This document shows, one piece after another, positions 6,542-8,841 of a stretch of DNA of 8,841 bases; position 1 is the stretch's first letter, and each line of letters begins with the position of its first letter. A program made the translations under genes and the position numbers. This stretch comes from an uncultured Asticcacaulis sp. GTDB taxonomy: Bacteria > Pseudomonadota > Alphaproteobacteria > Caulobacterales > Caulobacteraceae. A model generated the notes under the pieces. That model was not told the DNA's origin. It worked only from the letters and a program-made list of their open reading frames with translations, and did no database searches. The stretch lies in contig CAMLLA010000158.1 in the NCBI GenBank assembly GCA_946480525.1, positions 1 to 8,841 on the forward strand. The letters run 5' to 3'.

Positions 6542-7225
6542 ATGCAACTCCTCTCCGACGCCTTCGACACCGCCGGCTATGTTAGCCGCTTCACCAACAA
6601 GGGCCGCATACGTCTTGAAGGCGCTGTATCGGCCAGTGATGCCGACGCCATTCACCATGCGCTGGAGCAGGAGACGCCGTGGGCGTTGCAACTGGTCTCA
6701 AAGGAAGGCCGACCGGAAATCATCAACCGGCGTGAACTCAACGCCTTGCCCGAATCGGAAATCCAGCAAAGGCTCCAGGACGCCGCCGAGCGCGCGCAAT
6801 CGGGCCTGTCATGGTTACACCTCGGCGTGAACCTGCTTGACAAGTCGAATGAAGACTTCCCGCTAACGCCTTTCGCCAGCTTGTTAAAATCGCCACAGTT
6901 CGCGCAGTTTTGCGGCGCGCTGACCGGCCTGTCCGACCTGACCCTGACCGAACTGTCGGCCGTCTGCTATCGCCCCGGCGACTTCTTCACCCAGCACACC
7001 GACCTTGCCGCACGTCTCTGCTTCGAATGGAATTTCAGCCGCGACTGGCGCGCCGACTGGGGTGGTCAGGTCCTGTTCCATTCACCGTCTGGCGATATCG
7101 AAGGTGGCATCTCACCGCGCCTCAACGACCTGTCGCTCTACGCCGGCGACCAACCGCGTTCGATTGCTTCAGTTGCGCCCTACGCCGGCACACCGCGTTT
7201 CTCGATCACGGGAAGGTTCGCCTGA
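6542..7225 (+). CDS. 2OG-Fe(II) oxygenase family protein with altered iron site
   Basis: This 227-residue protein has the C-terminal prolyl-4-hydroxylase-like double-stranded beta-helix. The YRPGDFFTQHTD stretch carries the iron-binding pair His152 and Asp154, followed by the family-typical W-x-x-x-WGGQVLFH strand. Near the C-terminus TPRFSITGRF supplies the 2-oxoglutarate-binding Arg219 and Ser221. The third iron ligand should be a His in a segment like PHSVxxVAPYAG, but this protein reads PRSIASVAPYAG, with Arg206 (CGT, 7157-7159) in the His position. The N-terminal part (1-110) is helical and unassigned. Active members hydroxylate protein or small-molecule substrates; the substrate here is unknown and activity is doubtful. 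The start at 6542 follows the palindromic element and has no strong ribosome binding site; an upstream ATG at 6509 lies inside the element and is rejected. The 3' end overlaps the convergent gene by 57 bp. Confidence 0.82.
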   Translation: MQLLSDAFDTAGYVSRFTNKGRIRLEGAVSASDADAIHHALEQETPWALQLVSKEGRPEIINRRELNALPESEIQQRLQDAAERAQSGLSWLHLGVNLLDKSNEDFPLTPFASLLKSPQFAQFCGALTGLSDLTLTELSAVCYRPGDFFTQHTDLAARLCFEWNFSRDWRADWGGQVLFHSPSGDIEGGISPRLNDLSLYAGDQPRSIASVAPYAGTPRFSITGRFA

Positions 7226-8314
7226 GCACGGCGGAAAGATGGTGAGCGCCGTCAACTCTCCCCCGCTACGCCTTGTGTTTGCAACGCCCAGCAATCCGAA
7301 GCGGCCGTCGTCCTTGGTGCCATACACCAGAATATAAAGGTTCGGCAGGGTGTCGCCATTCTCGCTGTCGTGCTGGACGAGGACCATTACGGGTTTGTTG
7401 TTGTACAGCGCCGGGAAGACGTAAGGCGCTTCGTCACTCAGGACCAGCATGTAGTCGTCGTCAAGCTCTGCATCCAAGGCTTTCACGCGCGCCTTCAGTT
7501 CGCGATTGGCTGCGATAAAGGCGTCAACGCGTTGCGTCCTGTCCCGGGCATCCATATCCGCATGGAATTTGTTTCTGTTGCCGCTGCCAGGATAGGTGCG
7601 CAGCAGGCGCTGTCTTTGCCACACCAGGTTATCGTCCGCCCAAGCATTGGCGTTTGCGGCAATAAAAGCGTTCAAGCCGTCGTCCGGCTTCGCCGCCGAG
7701 ACGAGCTTATCCGGAACGGCGGCGAACCGGTAACAATATTCGCGTCGGATAGCGCATTCGAAACGGAACGATACTCCGTTCCATGATGCAACCCTGACAT
7801 CGTCGTATCCATGATTGCTGGCAACCGTAACGACGTTCAGTACCTGTCCGCCAAAAGACAGCAATTGCGCACGGACATAAGGTCTAAAAGCCACGTGCTG
7901 GGGCTCGGTCGGGCCAGGCGGCGCCGCCACAGCCGCCACGCCACCGGCTGGGGTCTTGCGGAAATAACCGGAAAACACGCCAGTATCCGTAACGTAGCGC
8001 TCTACCCGGCCGATTCCGGCACTTTCCAGAAGAGTAACCTCGAATCTGTCGGAAGACTCTGTCGGCGCGGCATAGCCCGTCCAGAAATTAAGATTGGCTG
8101 CGTCGTTTGTCCTGGCGCTCTCAAGCAGTTGGTTGCGCTCTTCAAGAGACGCCTCTGTGACGCGCACTTCGTTCTCGACGCCAGCCCAGGTTTCCACAGC
8201 GGGACCAGACGTCACCATCTGCGATCGCAGCGTCGCACAGGTATCGGCCCATACAGGCAGGCACGCTAGCCAGCCGCCCGACGCGATTGCGATGATCTTC
8301 AGTGACGTTTTCAT
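7169..8314 (-). CDS. Secreted protein of unknown function
   Basis: I do not recognise the family of this 381-residue protein. It has a good Sec signal peptide (MKTSLKIIAIASGGWLACL core, probable cleavage after VWA23), so it is likely periplasmic or secreted. After a Glu-rich N-terminal part, a Pro/Ala/Gly linker (about 121-138) separates two regions. The second is rich in beta-type segments (LNVVTVASN, VSFRFECAI) and has Cys187 and Cys194 close together, plus a charged helical stretch (about 255-286). The segment DEAPYVFPALYNNKPVMVLVQ and the LPNLYILVYGT strand suggest a compact C-terminal domain. The start is supported by GGGGGGAG about 1-8 bases before the ATG. Its last 18 codons overlap the 3' end of the oxygenase gene, and this tail (PPCSGEPSRDRETRC onward) looks unstructured. 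The zeta/DUF1476 gene ends 26 bp upstream on the same strand, so the two may be co-transcribed. Confidence 0.75.
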   Translation of the reverse strand: MKTSLKIIAIASGGWLACLPVWADTCATLRSQMVTSGPAVETWAGVENEVRVTEASLEERNQLLESARTNDAANLNFWTGYAAPTESSDRFEVTLLESAGIGRVERYVTDTGVFSGYFRKTPAGGVAAVAAPPGPTEPQHVAFRPYVRAQLLSFGGQVLNVVTVASNHGYDDVRVASWNGVSFRFECAIRREYCYRFAAVPDKLVSAAKPDDGLNAFIAANANAWADDNLVWQRQRLLRTYPGSGNRNKFHADMDARDRTQRVDAFIAANRELKARVKALDAELDDDYMLVLSDEAPYVFPALYNNKPVMVLVQHDSENGDTLPNLYILVYGTKDDGRFGLLGVANTRRSGGELTALTIFPPCSGEPSRDRETRCAGVGRN

Positions 8315-8340
8315 GCTCCCCCCGAGCTGAAAGTCTGCGT

Positions 8341-8667
8341 CTATCCCCCCGCCTTGATCGCCTCGCGCGACTGGGCCAGGAATTCAGCCGCCTTGACGCG
8401 GACCTCTGCCTCACGGATCACGATCCGCGAAGCCGTCAGATCACCGAGGATCTTGCGGATCACGTCTTCTTCGGATGCATGGGCGGACTTGCCGAGCGCC
8501 AGGGCATAATTCTCGATCGATTCGCCATTCAGGCCCATCTTTTCGCCTGCCCACAGTCCGATCAGCCGGTTGCGGCGTTCGGCGGCCATGAACTCGAACC
8601 CTTTCGCCGCATCCTCCGGTTTCAGGGCCGGTGACACATCGGAAATACGCTCGTTCATACTGGACAT
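8341..8667 (-). CDS. DUF1476 / F1-ATPase inhibitor zeta subunit-like protein
   Basis: This 108-residue protein carries the DUF1476 core: ERRNRLIGLWAGEKMGLNG (residues 30-48), then EEDVIRKILGDL and a C-terminal helical segment ending REAIKAGG. In Paracoccus the zeta subunit blocks rotation of F1-ATPase, using its N-terminal segment. Here residues 1-29 do not show the usual FDDRE-xxFE-xKFA pattern, so inhibition of ATP synthase should not be assumed. It may be a paralogue. Two close start codons exist, at 8667 and 8658. I take 8667 because AAAGG lies 9 bases before it, whereas nothing suitable precedes 8658. The gene sits 30 bp after the truncated TRAP binding-protein gene and 26 bp before the secreted-protein gene, all on the minus strand, an arrangement compatible with one transcript. 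Confidence 0.8.
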   Translation of the reverse strand: MSSMNERISDVSPALKPEDAAKGFEFMAAERRNRLIGLWAGEKMGLNGESIENYALALGKSAHASEEDVIRKILGDLTASRIVIREAEVRVKAAEFLAQSREAIKAGG

Positions 8668-8697
8668 CTGGGCAAACCTTTCAGGCGGAGTTCTGTT

Positions 8698-8841
8698 TTA
8701 ATTCTCCTGAAGGTCCGGCGCAAGCGATTTCCAGATATCGGCATTGATGATCAGCTCGCCGACCGTGGTGTTCTCATGCATGCCGGGCGTGTAGTGGTAC
8801 TTCCAGACGTTATGGAAGCCGAGCCGCAGGTCTTCGACCCC
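8698..8841 (-). CDS. TRAP transporter solute-binding protein, 3' fragment, probably truncated
   Basis: The last 47 codons of a minus-strand gene are visible, open to the right window edge. GFHNVWKYHYTPGMHE and VGELIINADIWKSLAPDLQ match the late part of TRAP-type (DctP/TakP-like) periplasmic binding proteins, where a Y-Y-P-G-x-H-E type motif is followed by a strand ending in 'N', an alpha helix and 'LP-x-x-LQ'. In the family this helix is usually followed by some 50 or more further residues. Here the frame ends two residues later (EN, then TAA at 8698-8700), and the sequence beyond shows no continuation that I can see in other frames. It therefore looks C-terminally shortened, either as a real variant or as a broken gene. 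The 5' part is outside the window. Family assignment is fairly good; functional status is unknown. Confidence 0.6.
   Translation of the reverse strand, partial: GVEDLRLGFHNVWKYHYTPGMHENTTVGELIINADIWKSLAPDLQEN

Noticed and set aside
7370..8269. Plus-strand frames (7370-7786, 7811-8269) opposite the secreted protein
   Set aside because: The minus-strand reading has a signal peptide and a strong ribosome binding site. The plus-strand frames have neither and read as broken pieces.

Overview
The window looks like an ordinary GC-rich chromosomal segment from an alphaproteobacterium of the Caulobacterales. The strongest evidence is a MipZ division-site regulator very close to the Caulobacter type, together with Caulobacter-like PurB and methionine aminopeptidase, a zeta/DUF1476 protein and GANTC (CcrM-type) sites near mipZ. 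The genus cannot be fixed from sequence alone; Asticcacaulis or a relative is plausible.

Layout from left to right. On the minus strand, mipZ runs leftward and overlaps by 4 bp the start of a small membrane protein cut by the window edge. Divergent from mipZ, map (methionine aminopeptidase) and radC form a short plus-strand operon. An AT-rich spacer of about 150 bp follows, with three hairpin-forming inverted repeats between convergent genes. Next come three minus-strand genes: a secreted 435-residue repeat protein with a C-terminal peptidoglycan-binding domain, then two small dimeric alpha-beta-barrel proteins (ABM type, then Dabb type). A divergent 183-bp spacer leads to plus-strand purB. 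After purB lies a 156-bp composite palindromic (REP/MITE-like) element, then a 2OG-Fe(II) oxygenase-like gene whose third iron ligand appears changed. Converging on it, with a 57-bp overlap, is a secreted protein I do not recognise. Upstream of that on the same strand are a zeta/DUF1476 protein and the 3' end of a TRAP-transporter solute-binding protein that stops early.

How the genes relate: the only clear functional units are mipZ with its downstream membrane protein, map-radC, and possibly the ABM-Dabb pair. The rest are single housekeeping or accessory genes. I found no rRNA, tRNA, CRISPR array, transposase, prophage or defence system. The points most worth following are the His-to-Arg change in the oxygenase, the exact 23-residue periodicity of the secreted repeat protein, the interspersed palindromic element, the GANTC site in the mipZ promoter region, and the inverted repeats after radC.
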